From Listeria rocourtiae FSL F6-920 (GTDB taxonomy: Bacteria; Bacillota; Bacilli; Lactobacillales; Listeriaceae), in NCBI RefSeq assembly GCF_000525975.1, contig NZ_AODK01000044.1, forward strand, positions 1-58,155: a stretch of DNA of 58,155 nucleotides, written 5' to 3'. The position numbers and the translations under genes were made by a program. The notes beneath the pieces were generated by a model. The model saw only the letters and a program-made list of their open reading frames with translations. It was not told the DNA's origin and did not search any database. Shown piece after piece: positions 26,132 to 34,793 of this stretch. Within the stretch, counting starts at the first letter, position 1. Each line of letters begins with the position of its first letter.

Positions 26132-27505
26132 TTGAAAAAGACGATGGCAGAAATTGCAGAAATGATTCAGGTTTTAAATAGTGTGGATGCTTGGCGTGAC
26201 ATCGAATTGACAGGTGTTTGCTTTGATACACGCCAAATTAAAACGGGAGATTTGTTCGTTCCTTTTGTTGGCGAATCGCGTGATGGGCATGCGTTTGTTA
26301 CAGATGCATATGATGCAGGAGCAAGTGCTGCTTTATGGCAAAAAGATGTACCGAATCCTCCAGCAGGCGTGCCAATTTTGATGGTTGAAGATACATTAAC
26401 GGCGTTGCAAAACCTGGCAAAAGCCTATTTGCAAGAAGTAAATCCAATAACGATTGCAATTACAGGAAGCAATGGGAAGACAACGACAAAAGATATCATG
26501 GCCGCAATTGCTACTTCGAAATACCGTGTACACAAAACGGGCGGGAATTTTAACAATCATATCGGTTTGCCGTATACGATTCTTAGTATGCCAGCGGATA
26601 CTGAAGTTGCAGTGCTTGAGATGGGAATGAATCACCGCCATGAGATTGAAGTTTTGACGAAAATTGTCATGCCTGATATTGCGATAATTACGAATGTCGG
26701 TGAGGCACACTTAGAGCATCTAGGATCCAGAGCAGAAATCGCCAAGGCGAAAATGGAGATTGCGGTCGGCCTGAGCGCAGCGAGCTTGCTCATTTATCCA
26801 AGTGATGAGGAACTTCTAAAGCCTCTAATTACAACCGATTATCGTGTCGCTACTTTTGGTAAAAGCGGAGATTTGCGTCCTGAAATGATGCGAACCGAAA
26901 TGGAAGGTACATCTTTCACGACGAATATCGAGCCAGATGTGGAAATTTTCGTACCGATTGTCGGTGAGCATAACGTATTTAATACCATGGCCGCGATGTT
27001 AGCAGCAAAAGAACTTGAGATTTCGGCAAGTGATGTAAAGAAAGCATTGGCGAATATGGAGCGTTCAACTAGCCGTTTAGAATGGCTTGTTGGGGAGAAA
27101 GGCAGCGATATTCTGAACGATGCCTACAATTCTAGCCCAACCGCACTGATGGCTGTATTAAAAACATTTATGCATTTGGAAGCCCCAACTAAGAAAAAAT
27201 TTGTTGTGGTTGCGGACATGCTAGAACTTGGCGCAGATGCAGACGCATTCCATTCTAAAGCAGGAAAAACAATTGAAAAAGGAAGCATTGACAAAGTGTT
27301 CGCTTATGGTGATCATATCAAAGCCTTCGCACAAGCAGCATCTGAGCAAATCGGTCAGGAAAACGTGTTCTATTTTGAGACAAAAGAAGCATTAAAAACC
27401 ATGCTATTATCACAAGTGACCGGTGATGAATATATCATGGTTAAAGGTTCCTACGGCATGGGGCTAAAAGATATTGTGGAAGCATTAACTGGGGATATAA
27501 AATAG
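26132..27505 (+). CDS. murF: UDP-MurNAc-tripeptide--D-alanyl-D-alanine ligase
   Basis: This 457-residue Mur ligase adds D-Ala-D-Ala to UDP-MurNAc-tripeptide in the cytoplasm, the last soluble step of cell-wall precursor synthesis. Residues 1-90 form the UDP-binding domain (GVCFDTRQIKTGDLFVPF). The ATPase has TGSNGKTTTKD. The C-terminal domain has ILNDAYNSSPTALMAVL. The frame is open further upstream, but TTG 26132 directly follows AGGAGG and gives the usual N-terminus. Gene order ddl-murF is typical in Listeria and Bacillus. Confidence 0.94.
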   Translation: MKKTMAEIAEMIQVLNSVDAWRDIELTGVCFDTRQIKTGDLFVPFVGESRDGHAFVTDAYDAGASAALWQKDVPNPPAGVPILMVEDTLTALQNLAKAYLQEVNPITIAITGSNGKTTTKDIMAAIATSKYRVHKTGGNFNNHIGLPYTILSMPADTEVAVLEMGMNHRHEIEVLTKIVMPDIAIITNVGEAHLEHLGSRAEIAKAKMEIAVGLSAASLLIYPSDEELLKPLITTDYRVATFGKSGDLRPEMMRTEMEGTSFTTNIEPDVEIFVPIVGEHNVFNTMAAMLAAKELEISASDVKKALANMERSTSRLEWLVGEKGSDILNDAYNSSPTALMAVLKTFMHLEAPTKKKFVVVADMLELGADADAFHSKAGKTIEKGSIDKVFAYGDHIKAFAQAASEQIGQENVFYFETKEALKTMLLSQVTGDEYIMVKGSYGMGLKDIVEALTGDIK

Positions 27506-27753
27506 ACATATAAAAGTGGTCTGGAGATTAGGTGGAAATCTGATTTTCAGACTTTTATCGGAGTAATAGAAAAATTATAAGACATACTAAGAGCAGTATT
27601 TTTAGGAGCTATTTAATCATGACGCTTGTCTATAAATATACTTTTCATTTTGTTGTAAGTTAATTTTTAATTACTTAATTTGTTTCACCACTCCAATGTA
27701 TGCGCATACTTGAAAGTAAACCATAAATATAACGTTTAAATCAAGTTTAATCA
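27506..27753. other. Gene-free region after murF
   Basis: No ORF with a ribosome site is seen. A weak set of repeats near 27509-27560 (AAAAGT with GTCTGG, and CAGAC with TTTT) may act as the murF terminator. The rest is AT-rich. Confidence 0.4.
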
Positions 27754-27782
27754 TTGAAAATACAAGGAATTCGTGTTATGAT
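27754..27782 (+). promoter_or_regulatory. Sigma-A promoter for cshA
   Basis: TTGAAA (27754-27759) and TATGAT (27777-27782) have a 17-base spacer. This puts the start of transcription about 310 bases before the cshA start codon. Confidence 0.65.
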
Positions 27783-27930
27783 GGTTTGTGGAAGTTAATT
27801 AGGTTTTTACGATAGGCCTACATTATTATTAGAGGGCTTTTTTATTTTTTGCGTAAGAGACTGTGGACAGAATCGATTGCTTGTCGGCATTGATGACTGA
27901 ACCCAGCCTCCATTATGTCGTGAATCATAT

Positions 27931-27955
27931 GCTTGGTTTATCCAAGCTTTTCTAT
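27931..27955 (+). terminator. Attenuator-like hairpin in the cshA leader
   Basis: GCTTGG-TTTAT-CCAAGC is a perfect 6-bp hairpin followed by TTTTCTATT, inside the long untranslated leader of cshA. It could stop part of the transcripts. Confidence 0.5.
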
Positions 27956-28100
27956 TGCAGAAAAATGAAAAATGTGAGCGTTAAGATGTTATCCAGAACA
28001 ATTTGCTTGCATTAACCAGATGAATTAAAACGATGAGTAAAGATGATGAAGATGAGAAAGTGCTCTCCCAAAAAAACTTATTTTTAAAGGAGAAATGACA

Positions 28101-29632
28101 TTGACAAAGTTTTCGGAGTTCGGTTTAGATCCGCTAATTGTTAAATCAGTAAACAGAATGGGATTTGAGGAAGCTACCCCAATCCAAGAAAAAACAATTC
28201 CACTAGGTCTTTTAGGTAAAGATATTATTGGACAAGCACAAACAGGTACAGGTAAGACGGCAGCATTTGGTTTGCCGCTTATCAACAAAATTGACCCTAA
28301 AAAATCAGGTGTACAATCGCTAATTATCGCGCCAACACGTGAGCTTGCGATTCAAGTTTCAGAAGAGCTTTATCGCTTAGCTTCTGACAAACGCCTTCAC
28401 GTTTTGGCAGTATACGGTGGTTCTGACATCAGCCGTCAAATCCGTTCATTGAAGAAAAATCCACAAATCGTTGTTGGTACACCAGGACGTATCCTAGATC
28501 ACATCAATCGTAAAACGTTGCGTTTAGAAAACGTGGAAACATTAGTATTGGATGAAGCGGATGAAATGCTAAATATGGGATTCATCGATGATATCGAGTC
28601 GATCCTAAAAACAGTTCCAGATAAACGTCAAACTTTGCTATTCTCAGCAACAATGCCAAAACCAATCCAACGCATCGCAGAACGCTTCATGAAAGATCCT
28701 GAATTGGTAAAAGTAAAAGCGAAAGAAATGACGGCTCTATTAATTGAACAATTCTTTGTAAAAGTAAATGAAAGAGAGAAATTTGATGTTCTTTCTAGAC
28801 TTTTAGACGTACAAGCACCAGAACTTGCAATCGTATTTGGACGTACAAAACGCCGTGTTGACGAAGTATCTCGCGCACTTGACATGCGTGGTTATGTTGC
28901 AGAAGGCATTCACGGTGATTTGACCCAAGCGAAACGTATGAGCGTATTGCGCAAGTTTAAAGAAGGAAAAATCGATATCCTTGTTGCAACAGACGTGGCG
29001 GCGCGTGGACTAGATATTTCTGGTGTAACACATGTTTATAACTTCGATATTCCACAAGATCCAGAGTCATACGTTCACCGTGTTGGACGTACTGGTCGTG
29101 CAGGTAAAGAAGGTATGGCAGTAACATTCGTGTCCCCACGTGAAATGGGTTACCTAAAAATCGTGGAAGATACAACGAAAAAAACGCATGACACCACTTC
29201 AACCGCCAACTTGGGATGAAGCATTCGAAGGTCAATTGCGTGTAGCTACTGGAAAAAATTAGTGAGATTGTTCGTGAAGACAGCCTAGCTGATTATAAAG
29301 TAGTGGCAACGAAATTATTAGAAGAGTATGATGCAACAGACATCGCAGCAGCAATGTTGAAACTGTTATCAAAAGAACCAGATCAAACACCAGTTCACAT
29401 TTCCGAAGAACGTCCATTACCTCATCGCGGAGGAAAAGGTGGCGGCAAAGGTAAAGGTGGCGGTTATCGCGGAGGCAATAAAGGTGGTTACCGTGGTGGA
29501 GATCGTAAAGGCGGAGGCGGCGGTTATCGTGGCAAAGGCGGCTCTGGCTCTGGAAACGGTGGCGGACGTCGTTACAGCAATGATCGTAAATCTGGCTCTG
29601 GTGGCGGACACAAAGGCGGAAATTCTAAATAA
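28101..29632 (+). CDS. cshA: DEAD-box RNA helicase CshA-like (two frameshifts in this sequence)
   Basis: This is an ATP-dependent RNA helicase of the cold-shock/RNA-decay group. Domain 1 has the Q motif region [30 protein letters not shown] and SAT. Domain 2 has ARGLDI and [11 protein letters not shown] Gly/Arg/Lys-rich tail of about 80 residues binds RNA. Two A runs each carry one extra base: A7 at 29178-29184 and A6 at 29253-29258. Corrected, the protein is 509 residues and reads [19 protein letters not shown] and [10 protein letters not shown] across the joints. TTG 28101 is preferred because AAAGGAG is eight bases before it, too close to the ATG at 28095. In Listeria this gene follows murF after several others that are absent here. 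Confidence 0.9.
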
Positions 29633-29644
29633 TAAATGAAGCAG

Positions 29645-29686
29645 AACTCCGGACTAGTTGATATCAGCTAATTCGGAGTTTTTTTT
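29645..29686 (+). terminator. Terminator of cshA
   Basis: AACTCCG pairs with CGGAGTT, followed by a T run. Confidence 0.85.
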
Positions 29687-29714
29687 AACCATATCATATC
29701 CATCAATTATAAAT

Positions 29715-29766
29715 AAAGCTTAGTATCACGTATTAGCACTCGACTTAATACTGATACTAAGCTTTT
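29715..29766. terminator. Strong hairpin terminator, mainly for the minus-strand reductase
   Basis: AAAGCTTAGTATCA pairs perfectly with TGATACTAAGCTTT (14 bp), just beyond the stop of the aldo/keto reductase gene. Confidence 0.8.
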
Positions 29767-29771
29767 CTCCG

Positions 29772-30623
29772 TTAAACATCCATTTTTCGGCTCGCCATCC
29801 AACGAATCATTTCTGGATCTGTGTGAGAGAAAAATTGACTTTCTCCCTCGTTTAATTCCGCAATCTTTTGCTTATCTGCTTCCGTTAATTCAAAATCAAA
29901 GACATCCAAGTTTTCTGACATCCGCTCTGGCTTAACTGATTTCGCTAAAACAATGACATCTTGTTCTATTAGCCAGCGGGTAATTACTTGTGCGACCGAC
30001 TTATTATATTTCGCGCCGATTGCAACGAGTATGGCGTTGTGGAAGATATCATTTTTCCCCTCTGCAAACGGTGCCCAAGCTTCAGGCATGATTCCTTCTG
30101 CTTTTAGAGCTGCAATATTTTTTGTTTGTTGCTGAAATGGATTGATCTCGATTTGATTCACTTGTGGGGTCATATCATTGAACTCTGCTAAGTCTACGGC
30201 ACGGTCTACTGCAAAATTGGAAATCCCAATCGCGCGAACTTTTCCTTGCTTTTGTAGGGTTTGCATCGCGCGCCAAGCTCCGTAAACATCGCTGTAAGGT
30301 TGGTGAATAAGCAGTAAATCAATGTAATCTAAGCCAAGGCGTTGTAATGAGCGCTCGAATGAGGAAAGGGCACCGTCATAGCTAACATTTTCGACCCAAA
30401 TTTTTGTGGTAATAAACAATTCCTCGCGCGCAACACCGGATTTAGCGATGCCGCGACCAACAGCCTCTTCGTTCATGTAGCTTTGTGCGGTATCAATATG
30501 GCGGTAACCAGCTTTAATTGCTTCAATCACAGCAGTTTCAGCTTGCTGAGCATCGGTAATTTGAAAGGTTCCGAATCCTAAAATGGGTACTTCGACGCCA
30601 TTATTTAATGTAACAGTTTGCAT
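29772..30623 (-). CDS. Aldo/keto reductase
   Basis: This 283-residue NADPH-dependent reductase belongs to the AKR5-like group. It opens VTLNNGVEVPILGFGTFQI, has the catalytic Asp and Tyr in GYRHIDTAQSYMNEEAVG, the Lys in FITTKIWVEN and the His in LLIHQPYSDVYGAW, and ends with the cofactor segment VLAKSVKPERMSENLDVFDF. It should reduce aldehydes such as methylglyoxal. AGGAGG precedes the ATG. Upstream is a MerR-type promoter with a 19-base spacer, so the regulator encoded just before it probably induces it under aldehyde stress. Confidence 0.9.
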   Translation of the reverse strand: MQTVTLNNGVEVPILGFGTFQITDAQQAETAVIEAIKAGYRHIDTAQSYMNEEAVGRGIAKSGVAREELFITTKIWVENVSYDGALSSFERSLQRLGLDYIDLLLIHQPYSDVYGAWRAMQTLQKQGKVRAIGISNFAVDRAVDLAEFNDMTPQVNQIEINPFQQQTKNIAALKAEGIMPEAWAPFAEGKNDIFHNAILVAIGAKYNKSVAQVITRWLIEQDVIVLAKSVKPERMSENLDVFDFELTEADKQKIAELNEGESQFFSHTDPEMIRWMASRKMDV

Positions 30624-30663
30624 AAATAAGTCCTCCTAGATTTTATTAGTTATTCTAGTTTTA

Positions 30664-30694
30664 ACTATAAACCTTGAAGTTAAGTCCAATGCAA
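30664..30694 (-). promoter_or_regulatory. MerR-type promoter of the aldo/keto reductase (19-base spacer)
   Basis: On the minus strand, TTGCAT (30689-30694) and TATAGT (30664-30669) are 19 bases apart, and the spacer holds the dyad ACTT / AAGG(T). An overlong spacer with a dyad is the mark of promoters activated by MerR-family proteins. It begins within the last codons' vicinity of merR. Confidence 0.8.
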
Positions 30695-30695
30695 G

Positions 30696-31112
30696 TTATT
30701 TTATTTCCCATAATTTTTCAATGTTTTCAGTATTCATTTCGCCAGTTTTAAATTTTGCAATATGTTCATCGTAAGTTTCGATTTTATAGACGAGTAAATC
30801 GCGTACTTGTTGCATTTCGGCTAGTTTATCGTCCAGCTCTTTCAACTGATCTCGTAAAACTTGTTTTTGAGCTTTCTCTACATTTTGTGTTTCGCGTAAT
30901 TGAGCTAATGTCGCAAATTCAATGAGCGACTCGACAGATAATCCAGCTTTGCGCAAATTCTTCACGAGATAAATCCAGTTTAAATCACGGGTGGAGTAGT
31001 CACGGTAACCACTGGAATTACGGTGTACTGGCGGGATAACACCAACTCTTTCATAGTAACGCAACGTATCTACGGTCAAGCTAAATATTTCAGCCGCTTG
31101 TTTAATATTCAT
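30696..31112 (-). CDS. MerR-family transcriptional regulator
   Basis: This 138-residue regulator has the N-terminal winged helix MNIKQAAEIFSLTVDTLRYY, then RVGVIPPVHRNSSGYRDYSTRDLNWI, and a long dimer coiled coil (about residues 75-120). It resembles the aldehyde-responsive AdhR/NmlR group, but I see no cysteine anywhere in the protein. The thiol switch of AdhR is therefore missing and the signal must be sensed differently. It controls its own promoter and that of the reductase downstream, since both carry 19-base spacers with almost the same dyad. GAGGTG precedes the ATG. Confidence 0.88.
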   Translation of the reverse strand: MNIKQAAEIFSLTVDTLRYYERVGVIPPVHRNSSGYRDYSTRDLNWIYLVKNLRKAGLSVESLIEFATLAQLRETQNVEKAQKQVLRDQLKELDDKLAEMQQVRDLLVYKIETYDEHIAKFKTGEMNTENIEKLWEIK

Positions 31113-31133
31113 TGTTACTCACCTCCATATTGT

Positions 31134-31164
31134 ATTATAAACCTTGGAGTTAAGACTAATGCAA
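31134..31164 (-). promoter_or_regulatory. MerR-type autoregulated promoter of merR (19-base spacer)
   Basis: On the minus strand TTGCAT (31159-31164) and TATAAT (31134-31139) are 19 bases apart, with the dyad CTTAACTCCAAGG in the spacer. It is nearly the same sequence as the reductase promoter at 30664. Confidence 0.82.
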
Positions 31165-31200
31165 GAAAGAGCTCGAGTGACAAATAAAATATTACTTTGA

Positions 31201-31329
31201 AAATAAAAAAACAGGAAGCTTGTATAAAACCACTCTAAAAAATGTCATGCACCCCTGAAGTTAGATTTTTTAACTCTAACTTTAGGGGTGCATGACAAAT
31301 GGAGTATACATGATTCCTGTTTTTTATTT
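31201..31329. terminator. Terminator of the YhgE/Pip gene, interrupted by an inserted hairpin
   Basis: The outer arms AAAAAACAGGAA (to 31217) and TTCCTGTTTTTT (from 31314) would form a bidirectional terminator, helped by GTATA / TATAC further in. Its loop is about 96 bases because a 55-base hairpin lies inside. Confidence 0.6.
31243..31297. mobile_element. Short palindromic element resembling joined insertion-sequence ends
   Basis: A 23-bp left arm (31243-31265, starting TGTCATGCACCCCT) is matched by a 23-bp right arm (31275-31297, ending AGGGGTGCATGACA). There is one G-T position and a 9-base loop TTTTTTAAC. Termini TG...CA with a TGTCATGCACCCC-like end are like those of IS3-type elements as I recall them. 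No transposase is present. It may be a tiny MITE-like relic or merely a large hairpin. Confidence 0.5.
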
Positions 31330-31347
31330 TCTAGCCTCTTCCTTCAG

Positions 31348-34047
31348 TTAAATCGTTTTTTCATGCAATGTTGTCACTGGAAATCGTTTGTTTTTTCGAA
31401 TCGTTAATGTCATAATAAGCAAAGCATTAAATAATACAATCAATCCAACTAAAACCCAAGCGCTAGTAGCAAAGAGGCTGTTTCCAAGCCCTGATGAGAT
31501 TGCTTGACGGAAGCCGTAAACAGAATGCGTCATTGGTAGGAATGGATTAAGCGCGTTGAAAAATCCGTCTGTTAATGGCATTGGGAAGGTTCCGCCACTT
31601 GCTCCAAGTTGCAAGACAAGGATAACCATCGCAATGAAGCGGCCTGGATTTCCAAATGCTGTTGCAAGTAACATAACGAGGAACATGAATGTGAGCGACG
31701 TCAAAATAGAGATTAAGAAGAAGTCTCCCATATGGGCCACTTCAAGGCCGAGCGCTAACATCACGAAATCAAGAATTAATGCTTGTAAAATCGCTGCTAC
31801 AAAGCCTATAGAGAATTTACTTGCCCACCATGATACACCTGATGTTGGTGTCATCGATGGGCGGCGGATTGGGAAGATGAAGTTGAATACCAATGCGCCA
31901 ACGTAAAGGCCAAGCGATAGAACGTAAGGTGCTAAGCCGTGACCATAGTTTGGTACGTTACTTAGTTTTTCTGCAGTGAGGTCGGTTGGTTGGGCAATCA
32001 TATCATATGTTTTTGATGATGGATTGATTTGGCTGACCTGTGTGGCGCCATCTTTTAATTTGGTTGCAAGTTCGCTTGTGCCATCATTTAGTTTTACAAG
32101 ATTGGAGGCGATGGTTGCTGATCCAGTAGCGAGTTTACTTGAGCCATCACTTACTTGTGTTGCACCACTTGCTAGTGTATTCGTGCCGTTCACTAGTTCT
32201 GGTAAGCCACCAGCTAAGGTATTCGTACCATTTGCGAGTGCGGAAGAACCTGCGAGTAAAGCTTGGTTGTTTTCGGTTAATTGTGTAGCGCCGTTATTGG
32301 CTTGACTGACGCCGTTAGCTACAGTGTCTACGCCTGTTGTATAAGTTTGTAAGCCACTATTTAGTGTGCTAGATCCGTCTGCAAGTCGCGATACACCACC
32401 GACAAGAGCTGGGACGCTATTCGTGAGTGCAGATGTTCCAGAGGCTAATTGGTTACTCCCTATTAGTGCGGAATCAAGTCCTGCTTTTAGGGCAGCTGAT
32501 CCATCTAAAATACCATTGTTCGGAGCAACGAATGCACTACGGATTGTGTCGTAACCTTGGATGGCTTTGATGGCAACTGGAATACCAACCGATGATTTAC
32601 TATTTAATTCCGATACGCCAGCTTTCAGTGCACTTATATTTCCTGCAACTGGTTGTAATTTATTTTGTAAAATATTTGCAGTACTAGAGAGGTTCGCGCC
32701 AAGTTTTTGGGCAATCGCGATTTGTTCACCGGCTTGTTTCGTTAATTCTGTGCTGAGCGCGTCTATAATTTCTTTTTGCTGTGCGGGTGCCAAGTTTTGG
32801 AATGCGTTCGTACTAGCAACAGCTGTTGTTGTGTTTTTACCATTATTTTGTACGGACTTGCCTAAATCTGAAATCGCTATTTCCATCGTTTCCATGTTTG
32901 TTTGTAATGTTTTCATGGAAGCGCTCAAATCGTTACTTGCTTGTAGTGAGCTATTGATTGTACTGATGCCGTCTTTCATGGCGTTTAATCCGGATGTGAG
33001 CTCTTGGACGTTGGATGCAGTCGGTAGTCCGTTTGCTAGCTTGTTAAGTCCAGCGTCTAGTTTTGCGCTCCCTGCGTGTAATTTTTGTAAACCACTGTTT
33101 AAGGATTGTTGCCCGTTATTTAATTCTGGGACTTTTGCAGCTAATGTTTCGGTATTTTCGTTTAGCGTGCCAAGGCCTATAGCTAACTTGTCACTTCCAG
33201 CAAGTAGGGCGGGGGAGTTCGCGCTTAACTGTGCGGTTCCACCTTGCAATTTACCGAGGCCTGATTGGATTTGGGATACACCTGTAGTATATTGGCCAAG
33301 TGAACTATTTAATTTGTTAGCGCCGGCATCTAGCTTATTCACGCCATCTGCTACCGTTGTACCTAGTGCGACGCTGATTTTGTTTGCACCATCTGCTAGT
33401 TTCGGCGTGCTTGCGGCTAATTCGTTCAGTTTAGAAGTCAGTGTTTTGCTACCGTCTTTCAACTGCACCGCGCCGCTATCGATTTCTTTAGAACCATCAG
33501 CGGCTGTTTCAAAACCATCACCAACCTTAGCTATTTGTGAAAAAATCGCCTTAGCATAGCTTTCTGTGACTTTTTTCGAAATTTTGGCGTTGACGGCTGA
33601 TGCGCCTTGACCTGTAACCACTTCCCCGATATAGTTCTGTGCAGGGTTGATTTCATAAGAAAGATTCATTTTTTTAGGTGTTGCATCAAGAACGGTTGAG
33701 GCATTTTTGGAAAAATCCTTAGGAATCGTAATTACCATGTAATATTTTCCGTCTTTCAAGCCTTTGTTGGCGGTTTCGGCGTCTGTGAAATTCCAGCCTA
33801 AATCGTTATTTTTCTTCAGTTCTTTGACAAGTTCATTCCCGACGTCTAGCTGCTGTCCTTCATAATTGGCGGTTTGATCTTCATTGACAACCGCAACAGG
33901 AAGCTCACTCGTCTTGCCATAAGGATCCCAAACGGATTTTAGAAAAACACCGCCATATAAAATAGGGATAAACATGATAACGATTGTTGAAACGAGCAGG
34001 ATTTTGTTATTTAACAGTCGTTTCCATTCTTGTTTTAACATATTCAT
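31348..34047 (-). CDS. YhgE/Pip family membrane protein with long repeat region
   Basis: The protein of about 899 residues has one N-terminal helix (residues 15-38). A large outer region of some 600 residues follows, built of repeats with the pattern L-x2-G-x3-L-x2-G (for example LADGANKISVALG and LANGTNTLAGG). About five helices lie at the C-terminus, resembling ABC-2 permeases (SWWASKFSIGFVAAILQALIL and onward). The family includes the phage infection protein Pip of Lactococcus and YhgE of Bacillus; its natural role is unsettled. ATG 34047 is used; an upstream in-frame ATG lies inside the preceding regulator gene. An Rrf2 regulator directly precedes it. Confidence 0.86.
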   Translation of the reverse strand: MNMLKQEWKRLLNNKILLVSTIVIMFIPILYGGVFLKSVWDPYGKTSELPVAVVNEDQTANYEGQQLDVGNELVKELKKNNDLGWNFTDAETANKGLKDGKYYMVITIPKDFSKNASTVLDATPKKMNLSYEINPAQNYIGEVVTGQGASAVNAKISKKVTESYAKAIFSQIAKVGDGFETAADGSKEIDSGAVQLKDGSKTLTSKLNELAASTPKLADGANKISVALGTTVADGVNKLDAGANKLNSSLGQYTTGVSQIQSGLGKLQGGTAQLSANSPALLAGSDKLAIGLGTLNENTETLAAKVPELNNGQQSLNSGLQKLHAGSAKLDAGLNKLANGLPTASNVQELTSGLNAMKDGISTINSSLQASNDLSASMKTLQTNMETMEIAISDLGKSVQNNGKNTTTAVASTNAFQNLAPAQQKEIIDALSTELTKQAGEQIAIAQKLGANLSSTANILQNKLQPVAGNISALKAGVSELNSKSSVGIPVAIKAIQGYDTIRSAFVAPNNGILDGSAALKAGLDSALIGSNQLASGTSALTNSVPALVGGVSRLADGSSTLNSGLQTYTTGVDTVANGVSQANNGATQLTENNQALLAGSSALANGTNTLAGGLPELVNGTNTLASGATQVSDGSSKLATGSATIASNLVKLNDGTSELATKLKDGATQVSQINPSSKTYDMIAQPTDLTAEKLSNVPNYGHGLAPYVLSLGLYVGALVFNFIFPIRRPSMTPTSGVSWWASKFSIGFVAAILQALILDFVMLALGLEVAHMGDFFLISILTSLTFMFLVMLLATAFGNPGRFIAMVILVLQLGASGGTFPMPLTDGFFNALNPFLPMTHSVYGFRQAISSGLGNSLFATSAWVLVGLIVLFNALLIMTLTIRKNKRFPVTTLHEKTI

Positions 34048-34052
34048 AAAAC

Positions 34053-34545
34053 TCACTCTTTCTCCTTTTGATTGCTTAGATTCATTGTGTTCCAATTAAG
34101 TACTGGTATTTCGGATTGTTCCATCGTGCGTTTCAGTAAGTCTGCGGCTGTTTGCTTAGATAAGTAGTCGCGAATGAGGTCGCTTACGCCGTTAAAAAAC
34201 GTCTTGTAACACTGCTTCCCCTTTAGAAGTGTGTTTGCCATCGCGAAAAACTTTGTTGATTAGGCCTGTGTCTGGATAAATGGAGATAGGGCCTTCCATG
34301 GATTCGACGACTTCCAATAGTGTGATTTCTTCTGGACTTTTCGCCAATGAAAAACCGCCGTTGTTGCCTGGTACAGAGCGGATAATATTCTGGACGACAA
34401 GTTTACGCATGATTTTCTTTAAGTAAGAAGGTGAAACTTGTAAATGCTCGCTGATTGTGTCAGATGCTAGTGGATTGTGATTATCTTGGGTCGACAGCAG
34501 GACAATGATACAGATTGCTTGCTCTACGCCTTTTGTTAATTTCAT
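34053..34545 (-). CDS. Rrf2-family transcriptional regulator (frameshifted in this sequence)
   Basis: This winged-helix regulator opens MKLTKGVEQAICIIVLLST, has the recognition region VSPSYLKKIMRKLVVQNIIRSVPGNNGGFSLAK and continues in another frame after the T6 run (plus-strand A6 at 34194-34199). With one base fewer it has 163 residues and reads VLQDVFNGVSDLIRDYL. It lacks the three clustered cysteines that hold the iron-sulfur cluster in NsrR or IscR, so it probably senses something else. ATG 34545 has GAGGTG eight bases in front. It ends six bases before the YhgE/Pip start and likely controls that gene. Confidence 0.82.
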
Positions 34546-34600
34546 ATTTCTATTCACCTCATTTTCATTGTGGATATAATTTGTCGCTTATTAAAATTCA

Positions 34601-34623
34601 TTATGGACAAATAAAGTCTATAA
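34601..34623. promoter_or_regulatory. Candidate Rrf2 auto-operator
   Basis: TTATGGAC and GTCTATAA are inverted (one mismatch) around 7 bases, 56 bases before the Rrf2 start. Rrf2 proteins bind dyads of this size. Confidence 0.45.
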
Positions 34624-34742
34624 TTGAATTTACACCCATTTGCGAAAAAAAGCAAGTATTTTTTATAAGATACCGCTTACTTACGAAAAAAAATGAAATG
34701 ACCTTGATGTGGCGATGGTTTTAGGGTAACATAGATGAGAAA

Positions 34743-34783
34743 ACGTAGTTCGAAACCATCCTACGTAAAAAAACTAAGGGGAG
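34743..34783 (+). ncRNA. preQ1-I-type riboswitch upstream of queT
   Basis: The stem ACGTAG / CTACGT (34743-34748 and 34761-34766) encloses TTCGAAACCATC. The A-rich tail AAAAAAACTAAGG follows directly. A short hairpin, a C-containing loop and an A-rich tail ending in ACTAAGG form the preQ1-I H-type pseudoknot. The tail includes the ribosome site (AAGGGGAG) of queT, so ligand binding would block translation. The downstream gene encodes a queuosine-precursor transporter, which fits. Confidence 0.75.
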
Positions 34784-34793
34784 CTTATTTAGA

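Noticed and set aside
29219-29632. Separate Gly-rich protein after the helicase
   Set aside because: The Gly/Arg-rich tail is the normal C-terminus of CshA, cut off by two A-run frameshifts.
32561-33559. Long plus-strand ORF of 332 codons opposite the YhgE/Pip gene
   Set aside because: It is the mirror of the repeat region of the real gene. The regular L-x2-G-x3 pattern keeps the opposite frame free of stops. It has no ribosome site and an odd Ala/Ser/Pro composition.
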